Shown here: positions 10,867 through 21,461 of the stretch, piece after piece
Layout: every line of letters begins with the position of its first letter
Numbering within the stretch: the stretch's first letter is position 1
Source of the DNA: Chalara sp. BL73
Lineage: Eukaryota; Ascomycota; Leotiomycetes; Helotiales
Reading direction: 5' to 3'
NCBI GenBank assembly: GCA_918026815.1
Contig: CAKJVC010000088.1
Coordinates: 744,001 to 808,000 of the forward strand
Length of the DNA stretch: 64,000 nucleotides
Program-made: the position numbers and the translations under genes
Notes under the pieces: model-generated
Told to the model about the DNA's origin: nothing
Database searches by the model: none
Seen by the model: the letters and a program-made list of their open reading frames with translations, nothing else

Positions 10867-13133
10867 TTACCAATTCATAACGTCTACAACACAGTTAGTT
10901 GAGAATGTCTGCACACAATAAAATATCGCAAGCTTACCTCTTCCAAATAATGTTCTCTTCGCCCAATCCATTGCCAGTAGAACTCTCGTCCGCAAGCTAA
11001 CACTTTGTGCAAAGTATACTCCTCTCCATGCGTAAACTGCCCATAGTCCTCCAGTCACGCTCCATCCACCACCAAGATCAAAAACCGCCGAGTTCCCAAT
11101 GTATGCTAAGCTACCGAGGTGATGGTATTCGAATGCCTTATATACAGCCTCGTCCAAATCACCATCTCTTACGTCATTTACCTGCAATCCTGGAAGAGCC
11201 TCGGCCATTTTGTTGAATTTGTGGCCAAGATATTGACCTTGCTGATGAGCGCGCTGGGCTGTAGCTGGCAACGAGGTAAGTTTGCTGTCGATCTGCATTA
11301 ACAGTTCTCTAAGTTCTCCAAAATCTAGTGTGCCAGATTGATCCTTATCATAAGAGGCAAAAAGCTTATCTAGGCGCTTTAGATGGTCTGCAGCTTGAGG
11401 AAACCGCTTCCGTACTTTCTGAGCTACATCACGCCACTCCTTGAAAGAGATATGCACGTTTTCGGGATCCTTCCCTTTCTCCCAGGCAAGAGTGCGAACG
11501 AAGGTAACAATGTGGTCAGCAACGTTATTTTGTACTGTAGCACAATCCCCAATGGCATACACGTCTCCTAGTGGTGTACCGTTTAATCGAAGATGTGTGT
11601 CTGTTTCGAGAGCATGTGTGTTTCTTTGGGTGTCGCCAAGGGCAGCAGATATAAGTTTACAGAATTCTGTTTGAGAGACACCAGTGCTCCAGAGACAGAA
11701 ACCCATGGGCAACTCTTTTGTGACAGTCTCCCCGTTTTCTCCTTTTTGCGTGAATAAGATCTTGTCTGGTTGCACCTCCTTAACCCTAGAATTAGTGAGG
11801 ATCTCGACTTGATCGCGTGAGAATCTATCTTCTGCATATTTTGATACGGCCTCATCGTAAGTGTTGAGAATATGGCCTCTGCTTTGAATCAAGTGCACAG
11901 ATATCTCGTTCCGAAGAATCTTGGGGAAGTGTGCCGTAAGGTCTTCATTTAGCAGATCGAAAAGCTCAGCCGCCTAAATATCACATTAGCATGAGAGCAT
12001 ATAACACACTTTCTGAATCATGGTTCATGCGAGCGAAAAGCTTTACTCAATGTAGATTGAAAGACAAGACATTTTAAACATTATAAGCACCAGTTCTTGG
12101 AAGCGACAGCGTCACTTACGAATTCAACTCCGGTAGGGCCGCCGCCGCTAACCACGAATGAGAGTAATCTCCTTCGCTCTTCATCCGGTGTGGTAGGCAA
12201 GCAAGCATATTCAAGATTTGTCAAAATATGGTTCCTGATCTTTTGTGCATCATCGATATCCTTCAAAAAATGGCAGTTCTCTAAACCCTTAACTCCATGG
12301 GGATTCGTGGTTGACCCTACTCCAATGACAAGCTTGTCGTAGGGTAGATAAAATCGAACTTCGTTTCCATTGGAATCCCTTTGAGAGCACTCGACCAGCT
12401 TCTCAGAAAATTCTATATCTTCAGCAGTCGCTCTCATGAAATGACCTCCAACCCGGGTCACGATCCGTCTTATAGGCTCAACCAAGGATCTGAATTCCAA
12501 TGTTCCGACTGTAGCTGATGGTAACATCGGGGTGAAGAGGAAGTAGTTCGTCGGGGAAACTACCGTAATATGAAAGTTGTCAGGGTTCAATGTTTTCAGA
12601 AGCGCAACACTGCCCCAACCACCTCCTAGAATAACAAGTTTGGGCTTATTCTTCTTCTCTTGCATCTCAGGGCTGTCATCATCGTCAATTTGTACTTCTG
12701 CTATCGGCAGGTTCTTGGGTCCCCCTCTTCTCGGGCTCAATGCCATCTCTGAAACCTGTATTTCTGCCCGCGTTGGCTCCTCACGATATGTGGTTGCATC
12801 GTACAGAAAGAAAGCTATCACTCCTGCTCCTAGCACTAAAATTGACCCTCCGAATAAGGCAGCAGATCGATAGAAGAAATTAAGGGCTCTTGATCGATGC
12901 TGTGGCAGAGGTTTGCCTGATACAGCTCGTCGAATTTCGTAGGGAAGGAGTCTACCCTGTTGTACCTGGCGTGATAATAGATTCGTTCGCCATTGATGCG
13001 TGTGATATGTTCGTACTTGTAAAAAATGCCGTGAAACGTTGCTTTTCCTGGAAAGCGCAGCTAGACATCTTTGAGCACAAGCTTCATTGAGTCCAAATCG
13101 CGCAGCGGGCGCTTTGTGAAGCTGCCGAAGCAT
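10867..13133 (-). CDS. NDE1: External alternative NADH:ubiquinone oxidoreductase with EF-hand
   Basis: Rotenone-insensitive type II NADH dehydrogenase passing electrons from NAD(P)H to ubiquinone without proton pumping; expected on the outer face of the inner mitochondrial membrane. Exons are 13133-12120, 11973-10938 and a 17-nt last exon 10883-10867 (688 aa). A basic presequence is followed by one hydrophobic segment (LFGGSILVLGAGVIAFFLY). The FAD dinucleotide fold is VILGGGWGSVALLK-like (LVILGGGWGSV) and the NADH fold is VVSGGGPTGVEF, which spans intron 1. A canonical EF-hand loop, DKDQSGTLDFGE, sits in the insert typical of calcium-stimulated fungal NDE enzymes. The tail ends FGRDVMNW, which requires the tiny last exon. 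Confidence 0.94.
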
Positions 13134-13788
13134 TGTATATATAATTTTCGTGGTCTCTGATACTTGGAGGTTAAATCATATTCGCTGAACTTCAAATCAT
13201 GTTCTAGGAATAAACCAAGAGTGGATTGATCTTATATGCGACTGTGAATCAGAGTAAAAATCCCGCCCAGACCGAAGACAGCTCGTACTCATCTACGTCA
13301 GTTCTCCTGGAGAGTGGATCCTCAACATGGGCGATCAGGGGTGGGTCGCCAGCTCTATTTGGAAAATGGCAACAAGTACAGTTACAGTAATGAATAATAG
13401 AATCTGCTTTCTAGGTGATTAAATATGTTAGTTCCCTAAATTAATCGGCAAAATTTATGCAAAATAATAATTATATTCTGATTTGAGTTTCTACGTCTTT
13501 TAGATTCTATGAGGAGCTAGCGAACGTTATGTCAACAACGGGTTCGAGAGCCTGTGACGATCAACGCTTGAGGAGGCATGTAAAGCATGCAAATTATGGC
13601 AAATGCTATTCCAGTGATGTTGGCTGCATACCGAGACTTCGCTTGAATGATCAGGTTATTAATAATACAAAATTTATGCAATAGCCGATGAGGCTTGCAA
13701 CCCGATATCTAATAGCCAACGCCCGTAACCCTTCTGCCACTGTCCTAATATACAGATGTAACGCCGCTGCTCAGACCCCAATGCAAGT
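13134..13788. other. Intergenic: NDE1 promoter and GID8 3' flank
   Basis: 655 bp between the NDE1 start codon and the GID8 stop codon. AT-rich in the middle (about 13380-13520). The plus-strand open frame beginning at 13688 is the antisense shadow of GID8. Nothing else was seen. Confidence 0.5.
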
Positions 13789-14651
13789 TCATGTAATCAT
13801 AGGCTCATGTCCATTCGTATCATTATTCTCCAAGTCCAAGCCAAGCTCCAACCGCGCTGGCAGATCTTTCTTGTTCTCGCGCGCAGTATTTTCAGCCCAG
13901 GCCCGAAGACGAACTAAATTTCGAATAGCGGCATCGCGTCTTTGGTTTTGGCATGTCAATATTGCCTTATTCACCCGATCTGCGACGGACCGTCGTAGAT
14001 CAGGATGTAAGAGGGCAGCTAGAGGAGGGTCAAGCTTATCATTCGGAAATATGAGTAATGCCATGGTTCTTTCAAGGTCTTCCAAAAATTCTGGTTGGGT
14101 CGGAGCTCGTGGCGCTAATTCAGCAGTCGCAAACTTCAAGGCTGGCGTTATGTCGCCACCAGGGGTAGAGTTGCACTTCCGAATAAGCTCTACCAATTGC
14201 AGCCGGAGAAGAGCAAAATGCAGAGATGGATTTTTGTCAAGAACCTGGTTGATATGTTAGAAGCCAGAATACATAAGATTCGTTTGAAGAATTTAGTTTT
14301 GTGATGTTGCTCATACTGAGGACTGAAGTATGGTAATTTTTCTCATCAACAACCCGAAGGCTATATGAGTGGTGCATGAACTTGTTTAATCATAGCAGTA
14401 TAGTAGAATGTAGAGTGAAATAGCCCACTGACCTGCGGTTCTAGTTCATTCAGCGCTACAATAGCATCTTGTATGTTTCCCAAATGTATAGCATGCTGAA
14501 TTTTCTGCCGTGCTTTAACCGATTCCCCTTCTTGATTTGGTCGAAGATTGGCTTCCTTTGAGAACTTTGCTGCAGCTGACGGGTACCCTTCAGTTGTGAG
14601 GTAATCCAAGATAAGAGCGTTAATATCGCTATTGAGGTGTTGGTCAGCCAT
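13789..14651 (-). CDS. GID8: GID/CTLH E3 ubiquitin ligase subunit Gid8
   Basis: Scaffold subunit of the GID/CTLH complex, which degrades gluconeogenic enzymes when glucose returns. Exons are 14651-14433 and 14244-13789 (224 aa). Domains in order: LisH (INALILDYLTTEGYPSAAAK), CTLH (KARQKIQHAIHLGNIQDAI), and a CRA region with NPSLHFALLRLQLVELIRK and RRSVADRVNKAIL. I start at MADQHLNSD; an in-frame ATG at 14663 would add MKFT. The protein is shorter at the N-terminus than some fungal homologues. Confidence 0.93.
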
Positions 14652-15539
14652 TGTAAACTTCAACCTTGCACCAAATTTTGTTTTAGATCAATGTTATGTT
14701 GATACTATATCAGATAAACAACTAAATTTGTTCTCCGCATGCGTAATTTTTAGGAGAGATTCCCAGTTGATAAAAGTCATCATGTAGAACCTGCCAGGAC
14801 AAAGCTTGATAGAGAAAGCTACCATGGTCTGGCATAAAACCGAAAGGCGCCCAGAGCCAGGAATTTACCTTTTTATTGGTTTGACAACCTCAACTCGGGC
14901 CTCAAAAGAGTGCCTCGAAGGGGTGGTAGTTGATGCCGTTGAAGAGGTCTAGGAATGATTGTCAGCCTCGAACTCAGTGGGTGCAAAGCATTCAAAGCCC
15001 ACCATATCTTGCCACAAGACCGATCATCTATCCTCCATGTGAGTCTTGATGCTGTAGGCAGACTTAAGTGTCCCGCACTATCACCGTTAGATTCGAGGAA
15101 TTTTGAGGATGCAGTTTGGTGCTGTGATGTTGAGAGATTGAGAAATGTGGTCAAGCTTTGGTGCAAAAATGGAGGAGCCTTGCCTTATGTAGACTAGTGC
15201 GGCTACTCAGGCGAACTCCTAACTAAGTGCCATGAATTCTAAGATGAGGCCAAGGCTAGCACTGTATAATATATATAGACCCAGCAGGAAGCAGAGGATG
15301 GCTTGCTGGGGCCTCATTCTTTCTCATCACTTTGTATCCATGTTGTTTTGGTGAATGAGAGGCAGGGTGATCTAAGGTCGGGTTCTCTACAGCGGTATAC
15401 CAAATATCTAAACCAAGCAATTGCTCAAAGCCAGCCGACCTGGATTCTAGTAACTAGTCGAATTTTGGATTTGTAGATACGGAGAAATACTGGCGTGATC
15501 CTTCAGTCAGATCAAGCCAAGCAGTAGGGTTCAGTCGAC
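14652..15539. other. Intergenic between divergent GID8 and URK1, with a possible enzyme-gene fragment
   Basis: 888 bp. It must hold both promoters. Within it, plus-strand frames at about 14824-14951 and 14955-15197 could be fragments of a former gene (listed separately). The stretch 15200-15539 shows nothing recognisable. Confidence 0.4.
14824..15197 (+). pseudogene. Possible fragment resembling the N-terminus of an ornithine-decarboxylase-like enzyme
   Basis: Two adjacent plus-strand frames. The second (14955-15197) contains PLDSRNFEDAVWCCDVERL followed by VVKLWCKNGGALPYVD and then a stop. In fold-type III PLP decarboxylases of fungi the equivalent place reads like 'PLDsRnpeDAFwvcDl..v...W...lPrV.PYYAVKCN', so the fragment would stop just before the PLP-lysine motif. 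The comparison is from memory and weak; the frames may be chance. Confidence 0.25.
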
Positions 15540-17430
15540 ATGGCCGATGTCGTGAGCAAACGAGTACATTACTCTCCGCCGTGGGCTGATGTCTGCATCA
15601 TTGGGATTGCTGGCTCTTCAGGGTCAGGAAAGTCTACTCTGTCTCATGCCATCGTATCAAAACTTAATCTCCCATGGGTCGTTATTCTCTCGATGGTAAG
15701 CATGCCTCGGTATGGCATGTCTTGCGGCTTCACTCATTGTGACACAGGACTCCTTCTACAAAACATTAGATGAAGAATCCCATCGAAAAGCATTTAGGTG
15801 TGAGTACGATTTTGACTCACCTGATGCTATTGATTTTGATGTTTTGGTGGATCGTTTACGGGATCTCAAAGCTGGGTAAGCGTCTCAAAATCGCAATTTG
15901 ACCGGCTTTGTCGCTCAAGTATGGAGCTGACTTATTTCTCTAGAAAGAGGGCAGAGATCCCTATATATTCATTTGCTAAGCATGCAAGAGAAAAGGAGAC
16001 GACTTCCATTTATTCTCCTCATGTATTGATACTAGAAGGGATTTTTGCTCTCTATGATCCTCGAGTCCTTGAACTTTTGGACATGAAGGTATACTTATAT
16101 TTTTCCATTCATACCGAAGGGCCAAAATGTTAATTTTAATTTCATTCTAGATATTCTGTGAAGCAGATGCGGATACTTGCTTATCTAGACGAAGTATATG
16201 ACCCCTGGACCGGAATTTTGTAATGAGCATAGCTAACTATCATGCTTTAGTACTTCGTGATGTTGCAGAAAGAGGTCGTGTAAGTCAGCTCCTCAGAGCA
16301 AAGATCCCCTGCATCAGAAACTTTGACATTTGCTCTCACGACATGCATGTATTACTGGTGCATGTCTTCGGACTAAACCAAATCCTTAAACGATGTTTCT
16401 ATCCTGATATTATTAGACAAGCAAATTAATCCCAATATCTCAACCGTAGGACATCGAAGGTTGTATTAAACAATGGTTCAGCTTCGTCAAACCCAATTTT
16501 GAGCAATATGTAGAGCCGCAGCGAAAAGTGGCAGGTGAGATTCTCATTCTTCATTACTTGATTCATTCTAACATCAGTCAGACATCATTGTTCCAAGAGG
16601 TGTTGAGAATAGAGTTGCCATAAGTATGCCAAATTCGTTCTGAAATAACCCTTCTGACACTGTTCAGCAATGGTCATCCAATATATCGAGCGGAAATTAA
16701 TTGAGAAGTCTAAGAGTCACCGCGCTGACCTCAAGAAGCTTGGGCAATATGCCGAAGACGAAGCATTGACAGACAAGATCCACGTGCTCGAAGAAAAGCC
16801 CCAGTTGCGTGGTATGAGCACAATTATCATGGATGGCGATGCTCTAACCGAGGACTTCATATTTTACTGGGACCGGTTGGCCACATTACTTGTCGAACAT
16901 GCTATGAATGATGTCTGTTTTCGCTCGAAGACCATTGAGACTGCTGCAGGGAATAAATACAACGGCTTGATCGCTACTGGTGAAATAAGTGCAGTTGTAG
17001 TTCTCCGAGCAGGAGGAGCATTTGAGACTGGACTGAAGCGCGTAATTCCGGATTGTAAAACTGGCCGCTTACTAATTCAGTCCAATATCCGAACAGGTGA
17101 GCCAGAATTACATTATTTGAAGCTCCCAGAGGATATCAAATTGCACGACAGTGTGCTTCTACTCGACCCACAGGTAAATCTGCCCTTTTTAGAATCATTC
17201 TTTGTCTAATTTTCTTGGAGATGAGTAGTGGGGGGGCAGCCTTGATGGCTGTTCAAGTGCTTGTCGATCATGGCGTTGCTGAGAACAAGATCGTCTTTGT
17301 CACATACTCTGCTGGGAAAGTAGCAATACACAGACTGAACAAAGTGTTTCCGGAGCTGAAAGTTGTCGTTTGTACGATTGTCAACGACTTTGAACAAAGA
17401 TGGATCGGAGAACGCTACTTCGGTTGTTAA
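15540..17430 (+). CDS. URK1: Uridine kinase with C-terminal UPRT-like domain
   Basis: Phosphorylates uridine and cytidine in the pyrimidine salvage pathway. Nine exons: 15540-15695, 15748-15875, 15944-16088, 16151-16193, 16251-16279, 16450-16534, 16582-16623, 16668-17173 and 17221-17430; total 1,344 nt, 447 aa. The kinase domain has the P-loop GIAGSSGSGKST, DSFYK, YDFDSPDAID and HVLILEGIFALYDPR. The C-terminal half is UPRT-like, with VVVLRAGGAFETGLKRV and LLDPQMSSGGAA at the place of the PRPP loop, ending RYFGC. The PRPP loop differs from the active LDPMLATGGT consensus, so this domain may be non-catalytic, as proposed for other Urk1-type fusions. Exons of 29, 42 and 43 nt are unusually small. 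Confidence 0.94.
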
Positions 17431-17777
17431 ACAGAGACTGGAAGCATGGTTGGAAATCTTTATTGGGAGGCACTCAGGTCTTCGACGTTCTAGGGAAGGC
17501 AATGATGCCTCCTCATGATGACGATCAGATGTCCATTTGCAGAAAGTATATAGAATTGGGTCAGTGTAATTAAAGTCATGGACCTCTGCCTTCATTGGAT
17601 TTTAGTAAATTTCAATATTCCAAGTGGGTATCGTACATGGCCCTTTCATACAAGTGATTAACAGACCTCAGCAACTTAAAAAATAGCTCGCCTGTTCATT
17701 CTGACTATGACAGATGTTTTGACTCAATTATAGACTAAGTAGCAACTACTACTTATCAGTACACAAATAAATGCCAT
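17431..17777. terminator. Convergent 3' region between URK1 and the alcohol dehydrogenase
   Basis: 347 bp between two facing stop codons. It should carry both poly(A) sites. Nothing else was seen. Confidence 0.5.
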
Positions 17778-18978
17778 TCACGGCCCAGCTGAGGAGGCAA
17801 CTAGTACGCCACGGTATCTCAGCTTCCCCGATTGCATTCTTTCCAAAGCCTTCGCAAGGCCCTCCTCGCTCAAATCAAATTTCTCGATCGTAGGCTTGAC
17901 TTGATGACGAGCAGCAAAATCCAACATATCATCATGGATTCCTCGGTGGGCAACGAGACTTGACTTCAGATTATAACCATCGAAAAATAGTGGCCAAGCT
18001 CTGATAACATGTTAGATACGTTATAAACGTAAGAAGATACTCACGGAAGCTCGATGCTACCATATGGCGCTGCAAGGGGCACGATCGTTGCCGTGCGAGC
18101 GAGGACATTCTTATTCAAAAATCTGTTGAAGTTAGCAGATGTTATTCAGGCATGTCTCGAGTACTCGCTTAGCCCAATCAGGGTATCTTGTGCCAGCAAC
18201 AAGCAGTACATTGATGGGTTTTGACAATTTCTCTGTCTCGCTCAGAAGATAGAACTCATTGGCACCAAGAGATATCGCTTCGTCCTTCTTGTCGGCTGTT
18301 GAAGAGAAAACAATTGTATCAAAGCCGAGCTTTGCAGAGAATTGGATGGCAAGATGGCCCAGACCACCGATCCCAAGAATCGCAACTCTGTCTCCAGGTC
18401 GGGTGGAGGATACAATGGCAGAATATACAGTTGCTCCTGCACATTGAAGCGGTGCCGCATCTTCGGAAGAAAGACTATCTGGGATTTTGTGGAGAAAACT
18501 TTCTACCCCAATGTCTGTTATCCAATTCAGTATCAGTTTCATACACATTATCCAACCTCTTACAGTAATCTCCGAATGTGCCAGTACTAAATCCAGCTTC
18601 TCCATAAACATTCCGCTCATAGCACCAGACGTCCTGTCCTGTCAAGCAATAAACGCAGTGGCCACAGCTCTGCCCATGTTAGAAATGCAGATAAATTTTA
18701 ACGGTATCTAGACTTGCATTTCTGACATATCCAGCACCTGCTCTGTCCCCGATCTTAAACTGAGTTACCGTGCTGCCAATTTTCTCTACAACCCCGACGC
18801 CTTCATGACCTAATGCTGCTCCATGTGGTATGACATGAAGATCGGTTCCGCAGAGACTCGCGTGGGTAATCCTGATGAGAACTTCTTTTGGACCGAGCTC
18901 AGCGGGGAGTTCAAGGGGTACTTTCTTCACGCTGCCTTTAACACCACGGAAGACGTAATTGGGAATGGAAGAAGACAT
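17778..18978 (-). CDS. Zinc-dependent alcohol dehydrogenase (MDR family), with two GC-AG introns
   Basis: NAD(P)-dependent oxidoreductase of the medium-chain zinc family; substrate unknown. Exons: 18978-18718, 18669-18564, 18514-18169, 18122-18045 and 18000-17778; 1,014 nt, 337 aa. Catalytic zinc ligands: SLCGTDLH and GHEGVGVVEKIG. The structural zinc site is SCGHCVYCLTGQDVWC (four Cys). The Rossmann motif is GIGGLGHLAIQFSAKLG. Introns 1 and 3 start with GC (GCAAGT at 18717-18712; GCGAGT at 18168-18163). No GT donor near either site keeps both the frame and the conserved protein, while the GC donors do. Intron 1 has CTAAC before its acceptor. A cytosolic protein is likely because no targeting signal is visible. 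Confidence 0.9.
18123..18168 (-). other. Second GC-AG intron (46 nt) in the alcohol dehydrogenase gene
   Basis: The donor is GCGAGT, the branch sequence CTAAC and the acceptor CAACAG. Splicing gives DWAKFLNKNVLAR. The nearby GT (GTACTC) would lead to a stop within two codons after the acceptor. Confidence 0.65.
18670..18717 (-). other. GC-AG intron (48 nt) in the alcohol dehydrogenase gene
   Basis: The donor is GCAAGT, the strongest known GC-type donor, the branch sequence is CTAAC and the acceptor GGGCAG. Splicing joins GYVRN to SCGHC, so the structural-zinc cysteines follow directly. The overlapping GT donor (GTCTAG, one codon further) gives the wrong phase. Confidence 0.75.
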
Positions 18979-21082
18979 ATTATTTGCTTTTGATTGTATA
19001 TGATTGTAGTTGTTGAGTAGTGGAAGGAAGCTCTTAAGATTTGTGAGTAGATCTGGAGTAAGCCCCTGGGGCTTTATATAAAGATTTCATGATCACATAA
19101 TATCCGAAACAAGTAAGTCCTTTAATGATTTTGGCTTTAAAACTACCCTTGACTTAACTCCGAAGGCATCTCAGGACGCGTTGATACCATGAGAAAGGCG
19201 AAATGATTAATGATCATTTTGCCTTATCATCCATACAACGTATTGCCCCTTCATGCAGGTTGCACCCTTAATGATTGGAGCAACGTCCAGATTCTGGTCT
19301 AAATTTATTTTCCAATATGATTAATCAGCAGGTCGCGCAGAGCTATCTGTAAGTTATCTGCCTTAGTAACAAGTGGTCATGGATAGTCTTCATTCTGGGT
19401 TGCCACATTAAGGAGCCTGTCGGAACTAACCTTTTGTAGCAACAAACTGCCAGAATACGGTTCCGTAACTTATTGAGTACATAAATATTCAAACTAGCTT
19501 GATCAAACTAGTGATTGCAAATCTGGATTGAAATATAGTTTCAACGTGTTACAAACAGTAATGCACTTCGATTAATAAACTGTCCGACGCCAGAAATACA
19601 CGTGAAGAAGGATCTCTTGAATCATTGGAAGAATAGAAAGATACCAGGAATAGGTCTTGCATAGCTATCTTTGTGAGTATACAACATACTACATTGGGCC
19701 TGAGATGAACCCCTTGTTTAGACAGTATCATGGGATAGCCAGGGCTGTTAATTGGCATACGCATTATTTGCAAAAGTAATCTTTATACTGGAACTAAGAT
19801 GTTTTATAGACTTAAGGACATATATCTAACACCTTTAATCTGGTGAATGATCCTATATGAGATTTTCCAGAAAATGAGGTGGGTTTGACCAAGGCTATAA
19901 TATCAGACAAGAAGATATATGGATTCCGACAGCCGATGCAGTGCCGGCTACAACAATGGAGATTAGAGCAGAAAACAACAGCAGACTGTAGGTACGTACG
20001 ATAACGTTTTAATTGGATTCCTGCTCCATGTATGCAGCGAAGAGGCGGTCTTACTTGGGTAGTAAAACATTGCAGCCGACACAGGGGATATACGCTTAGA
20101 ATAATCAGCTTAGTACAAAAAAGGAGAGCACCCTCATGATGAACTTTCATTCAAACTTATTCTCATTGCTCTGGGCCGTTTTGTGCACAAAGTAATTTCT
20201 GAGGTATCATTCCCATCACCCAGTTGTCAACAAAATGCAGGCACAGACACTTCGATCAAGAGACGCACCGCTTAAGGTATAATCAATGAGCCTAGTATAG
20301 TTCCAATGTCGTGAGACGCTGCCGGAGTAAGGAAGACATTTCAATATCTATATGTAACAAACAATCGGTCAACCAGCAGCCCAATGAGTTATCTGCGCTG
20401 CGGAACAGCTTCGCCCCAAGATGGCAAGCCTGTAAGAAAAGAAGTAACGAGAGCCAATTTCTTCAGCAGCTAACGACCTTGAATCGTAATCGGGAAATGG
20501 AATCGCAAAACACGAAGAGTCTCCGTGAATGGGTACTTGTTCCAAAATAAAATAAATTTGGCAGCTCGCTCTCCTCTCTACATTGTAGCTCTTTGCTATG
20601 TTTATCAATAGCTCTGGTTGCTCGGTGTTTGCTGAGACTCGGTTGAGCTTGCCCCTGATGTTGTTATCAATCCGCTACTCTTGGTGGATAAGTAACAATG
20701 TCAGGTGCTGGAAGGGCAAAAGACATAGGAGTGAAAAGCAGATGTAGCTCCAGCAACTTAATTCGCATAACTAATCATCCAATGGAGTTGATACTTATCA
20801 GCAGTAGTCATCACTTTCAGTTGAGCTCAATTTCTATCAAGCCGTTTATGCTCACATGGAAAACAATGGAACAACCACTGAGTGCTATAAGGCTTAGAGG
20901 AGTTCGCATGATATCCGGCTAGGGCCGGCCCTTAATGCCAAGATCACGTTGTAGTAGATCTTTACCTCGCTGAAGGAGCCAAACCAAAAAAAAAGCAAAG
21001 TACTCCGAATGTTGGAAGTTTCTGTTGTATATATGTACAAGTTCAAAAGAAGATCGCTCATTGCTTAAAATGTCCAAAAAGA
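18979..21082. other. 2.1-kb gene-poor AT-rich region
   Basis: It lies between the alcohol dehydrogenase start and a tRNA-Val gene. Only short open frames occur, none with recognisable motifs. The first 200 bp must include the dehydrogenase promoter. No transposon ends or tandem repeats were noticed. Confidence 0.5.
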
Positions 21083-21156
21083 TGACCAGATTGGGGTTCG
21101 ATCCCAAGACCTTCTGCGTGTTAAGCAGACGTGATAACCAACTACACCATCCGGCC
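21083..21156 (-). tRNA. tRNA-Val (anticodon AAC)
   Basis: A complete 74-nt cloverleaf can be folded. The acceptor stem is GGCCGGA with TCTGGTC, with discriminator A. The D-arm region is GTGTAGTTGGTTATCAC. The anticodon arm is TCTGC-TTAACAC-GCAGA, giving AAC at positions 34-36. The variable loop is AGGTC and the T arm TTGGG-ATCGAAC-CCCAA. There is no intron. The T loop begins with A instead of the nearly universal T at position 54, which is unusual for an elongator tRNA. Confidence 0.9.
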
Positions 21157-21461
21157 ATATTTGGTGAAAGGCTTCTGCTTAGAAACATTCATATAAAATG
21201 ATCTAATCTAACGATATAATATTCGCCTATATTAGCATACTATCAATATTGATGATTTACAGTTATCGAAGGACATCCATTATGATTTCATTAATGAAGA
21301 GCAGTTTTAGAACTGCTGTCTAATTGTTAGCCCAGTGTTGAAAACTGGACTCGTGCCATTTAATCCTAGCTCGTTTACTACAGTTGAGTATAACTTATAG
21401 ATCTAATCCACGGCAAATGTTGTGTCTTCTCAAACACAAAACCCGGCTCCAACTCGCTTTG
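21157..21461. other. Intergenic between tRNA-Val and MVD1
   Basis: 305 bp, AT-rich. It contains the 5' flank of the tRNA gene and the 3' flank of MVD1. Nothing else was recognised. Confidence 0.5.

Noticed and set aside
13688..14260. 190-codon plus-strand open frame
   Set aside because: It lies antisense to GID8, whose conserved domains are clear on the minus strand.
20919..21188. 89-codon minus-strand open frame
   Set aside because: It runs through the tRNA-Val gene and has no other support.
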